64,000 nt of DNA from Novosphingobium sp. PP1Y (GTDB lineage Bacteria > Pseudomonadota > Alphaproteobacteria > Sphingomonadales > Sphingomonadaceae): contig NC_015580.1 of assembly GCF_000253255.1 (NCBI RefSeq), positions 2,431,001-2,495,000 on the forward strand, written 5' to 3'. Every line of letters begins with the position of its first letter. Position 1 is the stretch's first letter. Below the pieces are notes generated by a model that saw only the letters and a program-made list of their open reading frames with translations, searched no databases and was not told the DNA's origin. The translations under genes and the position numbers were made by a program. Shown one piece after another: positions 9,027-17,550 of this stretch.

Positions 9027-9323
9027 ATGTTGAACACGAAACTGGTCGCTTGGTCATTGGGCATCTGGACAACCATCACGTTTTTGGTTTGCGTGATTTA
9101 CGGACTGGTCACGCCGCAAAGCCTGCGCATGAGCGGATTTCTGGAAATGATGCTGCCCGCCTTCAAATGGCTCACCTGGTGGGGTTTTCTGCTCGGCCTG
9201 GTCGAGGCCTTCCTCTATGGTGTCTACGCCGGTCTCGTCTTTTGTCCGATCTACAATTTGCTGCACAGAAGATGGGGCGCACGGCCAACAATGATGCCGT
9301 TTGGCAGATCGTACAGAGATTGA
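9027..9323 (+). CDS. DUF5676-like small membrane protein
   Basis: A 98-residue protein with two hydrophobic helices (about residues 8-30 and 52-80) separated by a short loop (TPQSLRMSGFLEMM). The layout fits DUF5676 membrane proteins, whose function is unknown; in my memory they commonly sit near DUF2933 proteins and metal ATPases. ATG 9027 is preceded by GGAG at 9017-9020, so it is favoured over the TTG at 9015. It lies 55 bp after the DUF2933-like gene, in the same direction. Confidence 0.55.
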   Translation: MLNTKLVAWSLGIWTTITFLVCVIYGLVTPQSLRMSGFLEMMLPAFKWLTWWGFLLGLVEAFLYGVYAGLVFCPIYNLLHRRWGARPTMMPFGRSYRD

Positions 9324-9745
9324 GCCTGTTGAGACGCCCTGTTCTTCCCGGTCGCGATTGCGTCATATGGTATTTCCACCAGCAAATTTCCGACTTGCGA
9401 GGCCGATGACGTTGGCGCTGTTCAATTGGGGCTGGTTCAAACGGCTCCGAATACAGCGGGGGACGGGGGGCTCTGTTGCGGCGAGGACTGAGTACACGTT
9501 TACATCAATCAAGCTCGATTTCGAGCATATGTCGATGAAGTCCGGGATCGCACCACTCAGGCTTCGGAGGGCATCACCGAGATTAAACAGGGAAAGCTGG
9601 TCGAGACGACCCGCGCAAGCAGTCGAAAATCAGTCTGTTCGACGTCGGGACTGCAGCGCGCTGCGTGTATGGTCTGGCGCAACGGCACCACCGTCCGCCT
9701 TGAATCCGCATCAAGACGAAGAGTTCTGCGATAGGAGAATGAATT
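9324..9745. other. 422-bp region without a recognised gene
   Basis: Upstream of the GAPDH gene. A loose FNR-like sequence (TTTAC-atca-ATCAA, 8 of 10) occurs at 9499-9512, about 235 bp before the gene, which is too far to trust. ORFs here do not read like protein. AGGAGA at 9731-9736 is the GAPDH ribosome site. Confidence 0.3.
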
Positions 9746-10789
9746 ATGGCATCACAGCAAGGAAAGATCCGGGTCGCGCTGAACGGTTACGGTGTAATCG
9801 GCAAGCGAGTCGCTGACGCCGTTGCGAGCCAGCACGACATGGAACTTGTCGGCATCGCCGACATCGAGACAGACTGGCGGATGAGGACGGCCCTTAGGAA
9901 GGGATTCAGGCTCTTTGCGTCGCTAGAGGATCGCGGCGAAGCCATGAAGAGGGCGGGCTTGGACGTGTCCGGCACGCTCGACGACCTCCTGAACGAGACC
10001 GACGTGGTGGTCGACTGCACTCCGAAGCCGATCGGAGCGCAGAATGCCGAGCATTACCGTACACGCGGGGTGAAGTTCATCGTACAGGGGGGCGAGAAGC
10101 ACGAGGTGACCGGGCATTCGTTCGTAGCCGAGGCGAGCTATGCAAGCGCGCTAGGGCAGATGGCCACCCGGGTTGTCTCCTGCAATACCACCTCTATCGT
10201 GCGCACCTTGACGGCTCTAAAGCACGCCGGCCTCGTGAAAAGGGCAAGGGGTACCGTCATGCGGCGCGCGACAGACCCGTGGGAAAGCCACAAAGGCGGG
10301 ATAATGAACACTCTCGTTCCAGAAAATGAAATACCGAGCCATCAAGGCCCAGATGCCCGGACGGTCGATCCCGAGCTTGATGTCGTGACGATCGCCGTGA
10401 AGGTGCCAGAAACCATCGCGCATCTGCACAGCTGGTCCGTGCAGTTGACGCGCAACGCGTCAAAGGAAGAGGTAATCGACGCATTCCGTCAGTCTTCTCG
10501 GATTGCGCTCATCCGGATGAGCGATGGCTTGACGGCGCTCAATACAGTCAAGGAATTAATGGCCGACGTCGGACGGCCTCGCGAAAACCTTTACGAAGTT
10601 GCGCTATGGGAAGACCTGGTGGCAGTGCAGGGCGATGAGGTCTTCTATGCCTACATGGTCGATAATCAGGCGATCGTAATTCCCGAGACCATCGACGCGA
10701 TCCGTGCACTTACCGGTCGTGAACGCGACGCAAGCGCTTCAATCGCCTTGACCAACGCCGCGCTGGGTATCGGCGCGCTGTTGTCCTGA
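9746..10789 (+). CDS. type II (archaeal-type) glyceraldehyde-3-phosphate dehydrogenase
   Basis: A 347-residue protein matching the GAPDH class typical of archaea and unlike the common bacterial GapA. It has a Rossmann start (VALNGYGVIGKRVADAV), then VVVDCTPKPIGAQN, the catalytic cysteine near residue 146 in VVSCNTTSIVRTL, and the downstream TDPWESHKGGIMNT and YMVDNQAIVIPE segments. It would oxidise glyceraldehyde-3-phosphate with NAD(P) and phosphate. AGGAGA lies a few bases before the ATG. The gene stands alone between two non-coding stretches, which suggests acquisition as a separate unit. Nothing indicates damage. Confidence 0.9.
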   Translation: MASQQGKIRVALNGYGVIGKRVADAVASQHDMELVGIADIETDWRMRTALRKGFRLFASLEDRGEAMKRAGLDVSGTLDDLLNETDVVVDCTPKPIGAQNAEHYRTRGVKFIVQGGEKHEVTGHSFVAEASYASALGQMATRVVSCNTTSIVRTLTALKHAGLVKRARGTVMRRATDPWESHKGGIMNTLVPENEIPSHQGPDARTVDPELDVVTIAVKVPETIAHLHSWSVQLTRNASKEEVIDAFRQSSRIALIRMSDGLTALNTVKELMADVGRPRENLYEVALWEDLVAVQGDEVFYAYMVDNQAIVIPETIDAIRALTGRERDASASIALTNAALGIGALLS

Positions 10790-10808
10790 GACCTCACGCC
10801 TCGCTCAT

Positions 10809-10838
10809 TGCAAGGCTGCACTTCCCATGGGCCTTGCA
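10809..10838 (+). terminator. possible hairpin after GAPDH
   Basis: TGCAAGGC and GCCTTGCA form a perfect 8-bp inverted repeat with a 14-base loop, 20 bp after the GAPDH stop. There is no U tract, so it is only a weak candidate for an intrinsic terminator. It also sits downstream of the convergent NifX-like gene. Confidence 0.25.
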
Positions 10839-10938
10839 GGCGTTGCGCCAGAAACTTGCTGATGCGTTTCTGGCATCCTTTGACCCCTGGTCCAGACACC
10901 AAAGTGCGGGAATCATGGATCAAATTGAGCATTTCACG

Positions 10939-11319
10939 CTACTGGTCAGCGCAGGCGCCATCTGGGTGCGCCCATGCCGCAGGAAGATCATCAAAGCCGA
11001 TCACAAGCTCGTCGACCGCGAGCGCGCCGGAGCCCAACCTGATGTCGATCCCCGCCGCCCGGAGTTTTTGGGCCGCAGGACCGCCGATGAAACCCAGGAC
11101 AAGCCGATGAACACCGGTTTTCAGGATCAGATCACACATTGCGTCGGGCGTGTCATCCTCCCTTGCGCGAAACTCGCGAGAGCCGTTATCGGGATCGATG
11201 ATGAGGAGGCCGTCGCATTTGCTGAAGAACGGGCACAGCACGGTTCCCTCATGCGAATGCGTGACCAACAATGCCGTCCGGGCCGACGGTTCTGGACGAC
11301 TCAAAGCCGAGTGTGACAT
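10939..11319 (-). CDS. NifX/NifB-type dinitrogenase iron-molybdenum cofactor family protein
   Basis: About 126 residues with the fold signature of the NifX/NafY domain: LLVTHSHEGTV, CPFFSKCDGLLIIDPDNG, a middle DDTPDAMCDLILKTGVHRLVLGFIGGPAAQKLRAAGIDI, and LGSGALAVDELV. Such proteins bind or carry Fe-S/Mo cofactor precursors, but many occur in bacteria without nitrogenase, where the role is unknown. ATG 11319 is chosen over the longer reading because AGGA lies just before it and because the palindrome at 11389-11402 then falls 70 bp upstream. No nif genes are present in the window. Confidence 0.75.
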   Translation of the reverse strand: MSHSALSRPEPSARTALLVTHSHEGTVLCPFFSKCDGLLIIDPDNGSREFRAREDDTPDAMCDLILKTGVHRLVLGFIGGPAAQKLRAAGIDIRLGSGALAVDELVIGFDDLPAAWAHPDGACADQ

Positions 11320-11388
11320 CCCTTCCTCGCTTGCTAAATATTTCCGGTTTGGAAGAACACAGATGAGACGAGTCTCAAGCTGCAATCC

Positions 11389-11402
11389 TTAATCCCGATC
11401 AA
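11389..11402. promoter_or_regulatory. FNR/FixK-like palindrome upstream of NifX-like gene
   Basis: TTAAT-CCCG-ATCAA matches 9 of 10 positions of TTGAT-N4-ATCAA. It lies 70 bp before the start codon at 11319, a distance repeated at 24647 and 28102. The central CCCG is identical to that of the 24647 site. Confidence 0.55.
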
Positions 11403-11557
11403 ATTGATCATGGGTGCCGCGGCAGCGAAGTACAGAGTTCCAGGATTGGCCATTGCTGCCATGGTGGCTGACACCTTCTCTCGAGCGAATGTGCCGGCGG
11501 TCGTACCGGCAGGCCAACGTGGTCGTTCGCGCCTTTTGGGCAATTCTTGTCACTCCG

Positions 11558-12340
11558 CTATTCCTGCGCCTTGCCGACCCTGAGCAGATCCTTGAACTCC
11601 ATCGGGAATGGAAAGACGATCGTGGAACTGCGCTCACTTGCGATGACGTTGAGCGTGGAGAGATAGCGCAGTTGCATTGCTTCGGGCTGCCGTCCAAGGA
11701 TCTGCGCCGCCTCAAGCAACTTTTGCGCGGCTTGATGCTCGCCTTCGGCATTAATGACCTTGGCGCGCCGCTCGCGCTCCGCTTCAGCCTGGCGCGCGAT
11801 CGCACGAACCATCGATTCGTCGATGTCGACGTGCTTGATCTCGACATTCGAAACCTTGATGCCCCAGGCATCGGTCTGGCCATCGAGTATTGCCCGGATG
11901 TCCGTGTTCAGCTTGTCGCGCTCAGCGAGCATCTCATCAAGATCGTGCTTGCCAAGGACAGAGCGCAGCGTGGTCTGCGCGAGTTGGCTCATAGCGTAGA
12001 TATACTGCTCCACCTGGATGATGGCGCGCTCCGCGTCGACCACATGGAAATAGATAACGGCATTGACGTGAATTGAGACATTGTCACGCGAAATAAGGTC
12101 CTGGGTTGGCACATCTAGGACGATCGTACGCAGGTCGACGCGAGCCAACGTCTGTAGAAATGGAAAGACGATAATTAGTCCTGGGCCTTTGACGCCGGCG
12201 AAGCGGCCGAGGGTAAAGACCACAGCTCGCTCATATTCGCGCAGGATACGAATCGCGCTCGCCAAATACACTGCGACGATGGCAATACCCACGATCCAGA
12301 CGATAGAGTTGCCTGTCAGGGCAATCGAATCGGCTGTCAT
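11558..12340 (-). CDS. slipin / stomatin-like SPFH-domain membrane protein
   Basis: A 260-residue protein with one N-terminal membrane helix (residues about 10-30), then the SPFH/band-7 domain: REYERAVVFTLGRFAGVKGPGL, VLDVPTQDLISRDNVSIHVNAV, LRSVLGKHDLDEML, and an Ala/Glu-rich coiled coil (RAIARQAEAERERRAKVINAEGE). Slipins oligomerise in the inner membrane and, in other bacteria, partner with NfeD proteases; no nfeD is beside it here. The gene is complete and alone. An FNR-like palindrome lies 83 bp upstream. Confidence 0.9.
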   Translation of the reverse strand: MTADSIALTGNSIVWIVGIAIVAVYLASAIRILREYERAVVFTLGRFAGVKGPGLIIVFPFLQTLARVDLRTIVLDVPTQDLISRDNVSIHVNAVIYFHVVDAERAIIQVEQYIYAMSQLAQTTLRSVLGKHDLDEMLAERDKLNTDIRAILDGQTDAWGIKVSNVEIKHVDIDESMVRAIARQAEAERERRAKVINAEGEHQAAQKLLEAAQILGRQPEAMQLRYLSTLNVIASERSSTIVFPFPMEFKDLLRVGKAQE

Positions 12341-12422
12341 AATACGTTCCTTTCCCGAGTTGTTCGTGAGGCCTGTCGTTGCCCACGGTCGCGCAAGCTA
12401 GGGCGCCGCCCTGGAGAAATCT

Positions 12423-12436
12423 TTGATGGAGATTGA
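12423..12436. promoter_or_regulatory. weak FNR-like palindrome upstream of slipin
   Basis: TTGAT-GGAG-ATTGA matches 8 of 10 consensus positions and lies 83 bp before the slipin start. The right half-site is imperfect, so this is a suggestion only. Confidence 0.3.
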
Positions 12437-12457
12437 ACTCCAAGACTGCCCAACGTC

Positions 12458-12652
12458 ATGACTCCGATCGGCGTTCAGCAGGAGCGACCGGAAAGTTTGC
12501 GAACCGACCGAAGCCGGAAGTCGCCCGACGATTTCAAGCCGGACAGGACACGAACTGATCGCCTTGAACTACTCTTGATCCACAGCGAGAAGAATGGGTC
12601 CGGGTCGGCGATCTTCCGTGCAGTCGGGGCGCGTGGCATCAGGTGCAAGCTT
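12458..12652 (+). pseudogene. possible host ORF split by IS1182 (left part)
   Basis: If the IS1182 copy and one AAGCTT are removed, this 65-codon frame joins without a stop to 19373-19468, giving a 96-residue ORF that ends IRDWRREVIAM, then GPDGLYARLSD. The N-terminal half is Arg/Ser-rich and may be chance; the C-terminal half reads more like protein. I do not recognise it. It might equally be non-coding DNA between the slipin and porin genes. Confidence 0.2.
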
Positions 12653-12936
12653 GGGGTCGTTGAAAAAGTCGCACCGTTCTGATTCATGTGTGGACGACCC
12701 CTGTTGGGCAAGGGGAAAATTGACGCGTTGATCTGAGCCGGGTCAGGTTCATTCATGTGTCCGGCCTATTCGCGCGGCGCAAAAGGCCGCTGGCCATGAT
12801 GGTGTCGGTGGACAGGATCCTCATCACTGTGGCGCGCTATGATGCGCGGTGAATCACTCAGGTTGTTCCCATCCCCGGCAAGCCCCGGATAAGCATCACG
12901 CGTGTCGTTCTCTCCTGCCCAAACTGGTTTACGCGT

Positions 12937-13707
12937 TCAGGCGATCTTCGGCCCTGCGCGATAATTTTCGTTCCGCACCATGACCGCCCAGGCGATCCGC
13001 GCCATCTTGTTGGCGACCGCGACTGTCACCAGTCTCGCTGGCTTTCGCTCGAGCAGTTGATTTGCCCAGATGCTGATGGTCGTTGCCTTGCGGCGGGTGT
13101 AGCGGACGACGGCGGTTGCACCGACGACGAGGAGATGGCGCAGATAGCGATCTCCCATTTTCGATATCGCGCCCATCCGCTCCTTGCCGCCAGAAGAATG
13201 TTGCTTTGGCACGAGCCCCAGCCAAGCGGCGAACTGGCGACCCGACCGAAAGATGCTGGCGTCGCTGACGGTCGCAACGAGCGCGGTGGCGGTGATGAAG
13301 CCGATACCGGGAATCGTCTCCAGGCGCTGGCACGCGGCGGTGGCGCGATGCCAGGCCATCAGTTCGATCTCGATCTGACGTATCTGTTGGCTCAATCCAT
13401 CGATCATGCCGGCGATCAGCAGCAGCGTTTGCCGCGCCAGTTCTGGTATCGCTGCGTCGCCCGCTTTGAGAGTGTCGATGAGTCCGCGGACATGAGCGCA
13501 GCCTTTAGGCGCCACGATCCCGTACTCGGCCAGGTGCGCGCGTAGCGCACTGACCTGGGCGGTCCGCTGCCGGACCAGCAGGTGGCGCGCACGATGTAAC
13601 ATGAGCACGCTCTGGGCATCCGCCGACTTGATCGCAACGAAGCGCATCGTCGGTCGCCTCACCGCTTCGCAGATCGCTTCGGCATCGGCCGCGTCGTTCT
13701 TGTTCCG
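12937..13707 (-). pseudogene. IS110-family transposase, C-terminal part
   Basis: This frame encodes the middle and end of a DEDD transposase: RNKNDAADAEAICEAV with its acidic residues, then the transposase_20 region (ETIPGIGFITATALVA, then SGRQFAAWLGLVPKQHSSGGK, RYLRHLLVVGA). Removing 13708-17550 joins it in frame to the N-terminal part at 17551-17802 through ...AYVK-RNKND..., for a total of 340 residues, the normal family length. The gene is thus broken only by the RIT insertion. Confidence 0.88.
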
Positions 13708-13771
13708 CTTCACTAATCACGAGGTGCCCATAATGCGGAGGAGCGCTGCCTGATTGGCAGATTTCCGCCGT
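13708..13771 (+). repeat. left terminal inverted repeat of the RIT element
   Basis: 64 bp, matching the right copy at 17467-17530 with one mismatch near its inner end (A versus G at repeat position 52). The outermost bases are CTTCACTAATCACGAGGTGC. Confidence 0.92.
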
Positions 13772-13844
13772 CTTAGGGACCGGTTGCTTTGCATTATTCC
13801 GTGCCGAACCTCTGCGGGTCAATCGACCAACAGAGGAGCCGCCA

Positions 13845-15074
13845 ATGCCGGATAACCGTCACGAACTCATCGCTGCGCTCAATTTCTCGCTTGTCAGCCA
13901 ACGATACAGCCCGGTCGTGGTGAGGAACTACTGCACCTACGCATCGGGATTTCTCGATGATCTGGAACAGCGGGGCATCCCGGTCTCGAACGCGACTGAC
14001 GTGCAGGTTGAGCGATATCTGCGGCACGTGATCGCTCTGTTCGAAAAGCAGCGTGGTCGACGCCCCAGCGCGCGCTGGCACGAGGTTCCACGCTCCGGCA
14101 TTCACGCGCTGCTCCGGCTTGTTCACGGCCAATGGCCACCAGCTATCGAGCCTACTTGCGCGGCCGATGAGGTCCGATTTTCAATCTGCGCCGAATACGA
14201 AATCTGGCTGCGTGAGGAGCGTGGGTTGGCTCGCGCGAGCATCGCAGCGTTAATATGGGAGGCCCGGAACTTCCTTGCCTGGCAGTTCGATCACGGAATC
14301 GACGGCTTGGCGGGTCTGAGCGTCACTGACGTTGACCGTTATATGGATTTGCGCGCGCCGAAACTGACGCGCTGCTCGCTGAAGTCCGTGGCGGAACGGC
14401 TTCGCTCACTGCTACGCTACCTCCACATCACAGGTCGCGTCGCGACGGACCTGTCGGGGCACGTGATAGCGCCAATGCTATATGCATATGAAGGAGTACC
14501 TTCGGTCCTCGACCGCGGACAGATCATCGCCGTGCTGGAGAGTGCCAAGAGGGACAAAACACCGGCAGGGTTGCGGGACCATGCAATCCTGCAACTCCTT
14601 GCGATTTATGGATTGCGGTCAGGCGAGATCCGCCATCTCCGGATCGAGGACATCGACTGGCGAACGGAAACCATCCACGTTCGTCACAACAAGACGCGAG
14701 CCAGCACATTGCTGCCTCTGCTTGCGCCGGTCGGCGAAGCGGTACTTGCCTATCTGCGTTCTGGGCGTCCCGAGACCGACACCAGGGAAATCTTCATCCG
14801 CACGCGTGCGCCCTATCGCATGCTCGACAAGCTCTACAGTGCGGTTCGCCGGCGGCTCCGTGACGCTGGCGTCCAACCGCCTGGTAAGTGTGGCCCCCAT
14901 ATCTTCCGTCATGCACGCGCGGTCGAAATGCTGCGGGCCGCTGTTCCTCAAAAGGTCATCGGAGACCTGCTCGGACACCGTTCGACAGGATCGACAGCGC
15001 CCTACCTCAAGCTTGCGACCGAAGACCTCAGGGCCATTGCGCTCGACGTGCCGGGAATGGAGTTGCTGCCATGA
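13845..15074 (+). CDS. ritA: RIT tyrosine recombinase A
   Basis: A 409-residue phage-integrase-family protein. It has an N-terminal SAM-like core-binding domain (about residues 100-210) and a catalytic domain with the expected residues: first Arg in LLAIYGLRSGEIRHL, HxxR in GPHIFRHARAVEML, then His and the nucleophilic Tyr in LLGHRSTGSTAPYLKL. It is the first gene of the trio and overlaps the second by ATGA (15071-15074), suggesting translational coupling. In RIT elements the three recombinases are thought to act together; individual roles are not established. Confidence 0.93.
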   Translation: MPDNRHELIAALNFSLVSQRYSPVVVRNYCTYASGFLDDLEQRGIPVSNATDVQVERYLRHVIALFEKQRGRRPSARWHEVPRSGIHALLRLVHGQWPPAIEPTCAADEVRFSICAEYEIWLREERGLARASIAALIWEARNFLAWQFDHGIDGLAGLSVTDVDRYMDLRAPKLTRCSLKSVAERLRSLLRYLHITGRVATDLSGHVIAPMLYAYEGVPSVLDRGQIIAVLESAKRDKTPAGLRDHAILQLLAIYGLRSGEIRHLRIEDIDWRTETIHVRHNKTRASTLLPLLAPVGEAVLAYLRSGRPETDTREIFIRTRAPYRMLDKLYSAVRRRLRDAGVQPPGKCGPHIFRHARAVEMLRAAVPQKVIGDLLGHRSTGSTAPYLKLATEDLRAIALDVPGMELLP

Positions 15075-16438
15075 GCGCCCGCTGGCCCGATCCCGACCGC
15101 GCGATCATTGACCGCTTTGTTGCGAGCCTTGATCTGCACAGCACGAAAAGCCGAACCGGCTACGCCCAGGTCTTGCACGGCTTCCAGGATGTCGCCGAAC
15201 GTTACCACGTGCTCGATCAGGAGGTGCTGCTGGTCTGGCTTCGAGAATCGGCCGTGCGCCGAGCGTCGGCCACGCTCTTGCACCGCACCCGCATCGTTGA
15301 TCGGTTCCTCGAACGCCTGGTGGAAATCGGCGCGCTCCAATGCAATCCCGTCGCCGACCTGCGCGATGAATGCAGTATCAAGCAGTGTATGCCGATCTGG
15401 CAGGCCTTGGCGTCGCGAGATCCGGATCAGGCTCTTGCCGAACTGCGCCAGCCCAGACCGTTCGGCAGCGTGCTGGGCGAAATGATGGTCGAGCATGTCG
15501 CGATGATGCGGCGCAGAGGATACAAATACACATCGCAGCCCCTGTTGCTCCTGCGGTTCGACCGGTTCCTGCAGTTGCATCCGGGACCGGAAGCCGAACC
15601 GTTTAGCGCCATGATCGATCGATGGGCGGCAACGAATGTCACGAGGCACCACGTGGAGGAATGTGAAAAGCTCCAACGCGTGTTCGCGAAAATCCTTCGT
15701 CACCGCGACCCGTCGATACCTATGCGGCGACCGGATCCAAGACCGAGGAAGGAGGCCGCGAAACAATGGCGAAAGCCCCATATCTACTCGCCTGCCGACG
15801 TGCGGCGGATGCTCGATGTCGCACGAAACTACCCGTCGCCGCGGGCACCACTTCGCCCGCAAAGCATGTACACCATGCTGCTCCTCGCCTATTGCGCGGG
15901 CTTGCGGCGCGGCGAGCTTGCCCGTCTCGATCTTGGTGACGTCGACCTGCAGTCGGGTACCATCACCATCCGGCAGACGAAGTTCTTCAAGACCCGCATT
16001 TTGCCGCTACCCGACAGCGTTTTAGTGGAGCTTCGGGCCTACGTCGATGCGCGGCAGCGGGCCGGTGCATCACAGGACGCGCGTTCCGGTCTGTTCTGGC
16101 ACGAGCGCGGCGATGGCCATTACACGCCGGAAATGATCACGTGGCTGCTCTCCGACGTCATACGCCGCGCCGGGTTGAAACCATCGCAAGGAAAAGCAGG
16201 CCCGCGCGTGCATGACCTGCGTCACTCGATGGTCGTGAATAGAATCCTCGAATGGTACCGAACGGGCACCAATCCGCAGGATCGCCTGCCGTTCCTCGCG
16301 ACCTATCTCGGCCATCGGGATATCAACTCTACCCTGGTCTACATCACCGTGACGCAGGAGTTGCTGCATTACGCAAATGAGCGGTTCCGGGCAGTTGGCG
16401 CACAATGCCTCAGCCTGGGACAGGAGGCGCAGCCATGA
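15071..16438 (+). CDS. ritB: RIT tyrosine recombinase B
   Basis: A 455-residue integrase-family protein, the longest of the trio. Start ATG 15071 overlaps the stop of the preceding gene (ATGA), so the longer upstream reading is rejected. Catalytic residues are visible: Arg in AYCAGLRRGELARLDL, HxxR in RVHDLRHSMVVNRI, and His plus Tyr in YLGHRDINSTLVYITV. The region before them (LRQPRPFGSVLGEMMVEH, then RRRGYKYTSQPLLLLRFDRF) is a core-binding domain. It overlaps the third gene by ATGA at 16435-16438. Confidence 0.93.
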   Translation: MSARWPDPDRAIIDRFVASLDLHSTKSRTGYAQVLHGFQDVAERYHVLDQEVLLVWLRESAVRRASATLLHRTRIVDRFLERLVEIGALQCNPVADLRDECSIKQCMPIWQALASRDPDQALAELRQPRPFGSVLGEMMVEHVAMMRRRGYKYTSQPLLLLRFDRFLQLHPGPEAEPFSAMIDRWAATNVTRHHVEECEKLQRVFAKILRHRDPSIPMRRPDPRPRKEAAKQWRKPHIYSPADVRRMLDVARNYPSPRAPLRPQSMYTMLLLAYCAGLRRGELARLDLGDVDLQSGTITIRQTKFFKTRILPLPDSVLVELRAYVDARQRAGASQDARSGLFWHERGDGHYTPEMITWLLSDVIRRAGLKPSQGKAGPRVHDLRHSMVVNRILEWYRTGTNPQDRLPFLATYLGHRDINSTLVYITVTQELLHYANERFRAVGAQCLSLGQEAQP

Positions 16439-17439
16439 GCAAGGCCGACCCGTTCCCGAACCTGCTGCGCGCGTTCTTCTACGAATGGCTGGTCGAGCAG
16501 CGTAACGCGTCCATCCATACGGTTCGATCATACCGTGACACCTGGCGTCTGTTACTGCGGTTCATCGCGCAGCGTGCTGGAAAGAAGGTGGCTACGATCA
16601 CGCTGGCCGATCTGGCCGCCAGCGAGGTTGCCGCGTTCCTCGGTCACGCCGAACACGAGCGCGGCGGTACGATCGGCACGCGCAACTGCCGGCTTGCCGC
16701 GATCCGGAGCTTCTTCCACTTCGTGGCCACCAAGGATCCCGCGTCGATCGCGCAATGCGTCGAAATCCTCCATATCCCGATCAAGCGGGCTCCGCTGGCG
16801 GAACCGAGCTATCTGGATCCGGCGGAAGTGACGGCGATCCTCGCTCAGCCAGACCGTTCGACCGTTGAGGGCATGCGCGATCATGCGCTGCTCTCGTTCC
16901 TCTACAACAGCGGCGCACGAATACAGGAATCGCTCGACCTGTGCCCCGAAGCGATCCGGTTCGAAAGCCCGAACTGCGTGCGCCTAATCGGCAAGGGGCG
17001 GAAGGAACGTATCTGCCCGCTCTGGCCGGAAACAGCCATGTTGCTGAAGAAGCTGCTTGAACGGCAACCACGGGCGCCGGACCAGAGACTGTTCGTCAAC
17101 CGCTATGGGGAGCCGCTCAGCGCCTCAGGGGTCCGCTTCAAGCTCGCCGCCTACGTGAAGGCAGCGGCCATAACCGTGCCATCACTGCGGGCTAAGCATG
17201 TTACGCCCCACGCCTTCCGACATGCCACCGCCGTGCATCTCATCTCAGCGGGCGTCGACGTTACAGTGATCCGAAGCTGGCTCGGTCATGTGAGCCTTGA
17301 TACGACCAACCACTATGCCCGGGCCAATCTGGAAACAAAGCGAAAGGCACTGGAGAAGGTTGCCGTTCCGAACATGCGCGGCGGCCAGCCATCGTGGAAG
17401 CGCGATGCAAGTGTGCTCGCCTGGCTGGACACGCTCTAA
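16435..17439 (+). CDS. ritC: RIT tyrosine recombinase C
   Basis: A 334-residue XerC/D-like recombinase. It has an N-terminal SAM-like domain (FYEWLVEQRNASIHTVRSYR) and a catalytic domain with Arg in LYNSGARIQESLDL, HxxR in PHAFRHATAVHLI, and His plus Tyr in SWLGHVSLDTTNHYARA. ATG 16435 overlaps the stop of gene B. The stop lies 27 bp before the right terminal repeat and is followed by another copy of the subrepeat ATAATGCGGAGGA, which can pair with its inverted copy at 17496. Confidence 0.93.
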   Translation: MSKADPFPNLLRAFFYEWLVEQRNASIHTVRSYRDTWRLLLRFIAQRAGKKVATITLADLAASEVAAFLGHAEHERGGTIGTRNCRLAAIRSFFHFVATKDPASIAQCVEILHIPIKRAPLAEPSYLDPAEVTAILAQPDRSTVEGMRDHALLSFLYNSGARIQESLDLCPEAIRFESPNCVRLIGKGRKERICPLWPETAMLLKKLLERQPRAPDQRLFVNRYGEPLSASGVRFKLAAYVKAAAITVPSLRAKHVTPHAFRHATAVHLISAGVDVTVIRSWLGHVSLDTTNHYARANLETKRKALEKVAVPNMRGGQPSWKRDASVLAWLDTL

Positions 17440-17466
17440 GATAATGCGGAGGAAACATGGACAGAA

Positions 17467-17550
17467 ACGGCGGAAATCCGCCAATCAGGCAGCGCTCCTC
17501 CGCATTATGGGCACCTCGTGATTAGTGAAGTTATGCGCACCTTCGCATAA
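17467..17550 (-). repeat. right terminal inverted repeat of the RIT element plus hairpin
   Basis: The 64-bp repeat covers 17467-17530. The last 20 bp, 17531-17550, form a separate hairpin (7-bp arms TTATGCG/CGCATAA, 6-base loop) with no counterpart at the left end. Precise restoration of the disrupted gene requires counting it as part of the element. Confidence 0.85.

Larger units (their letters stand above)
13708..17550 (+). mobile_element. RIT (recombinase-in-trio) element
   Basis: Three overlapping tyrosine-recombinase genes lie between terminal inverted repeats at 13708-13771 and 17467-17530 (64 bp, one mismatch, outer end CTTCACTAATCACG). On the right, a further 20 bp (17531-17550) forms a hairpin, TTATGCG and CGCATAA around six bases. 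Removing exactly 13708-17550 restores the IS110 reading frame with no duplication or loss, so the hairpin belongs to the element and its ends are asymmetric. ATAATGCGGAGGA recurs at 13730, 17441 and, inverted, at 17496. The organisation matches RIT elements known from proteobacteria. Confidence 0.9.
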
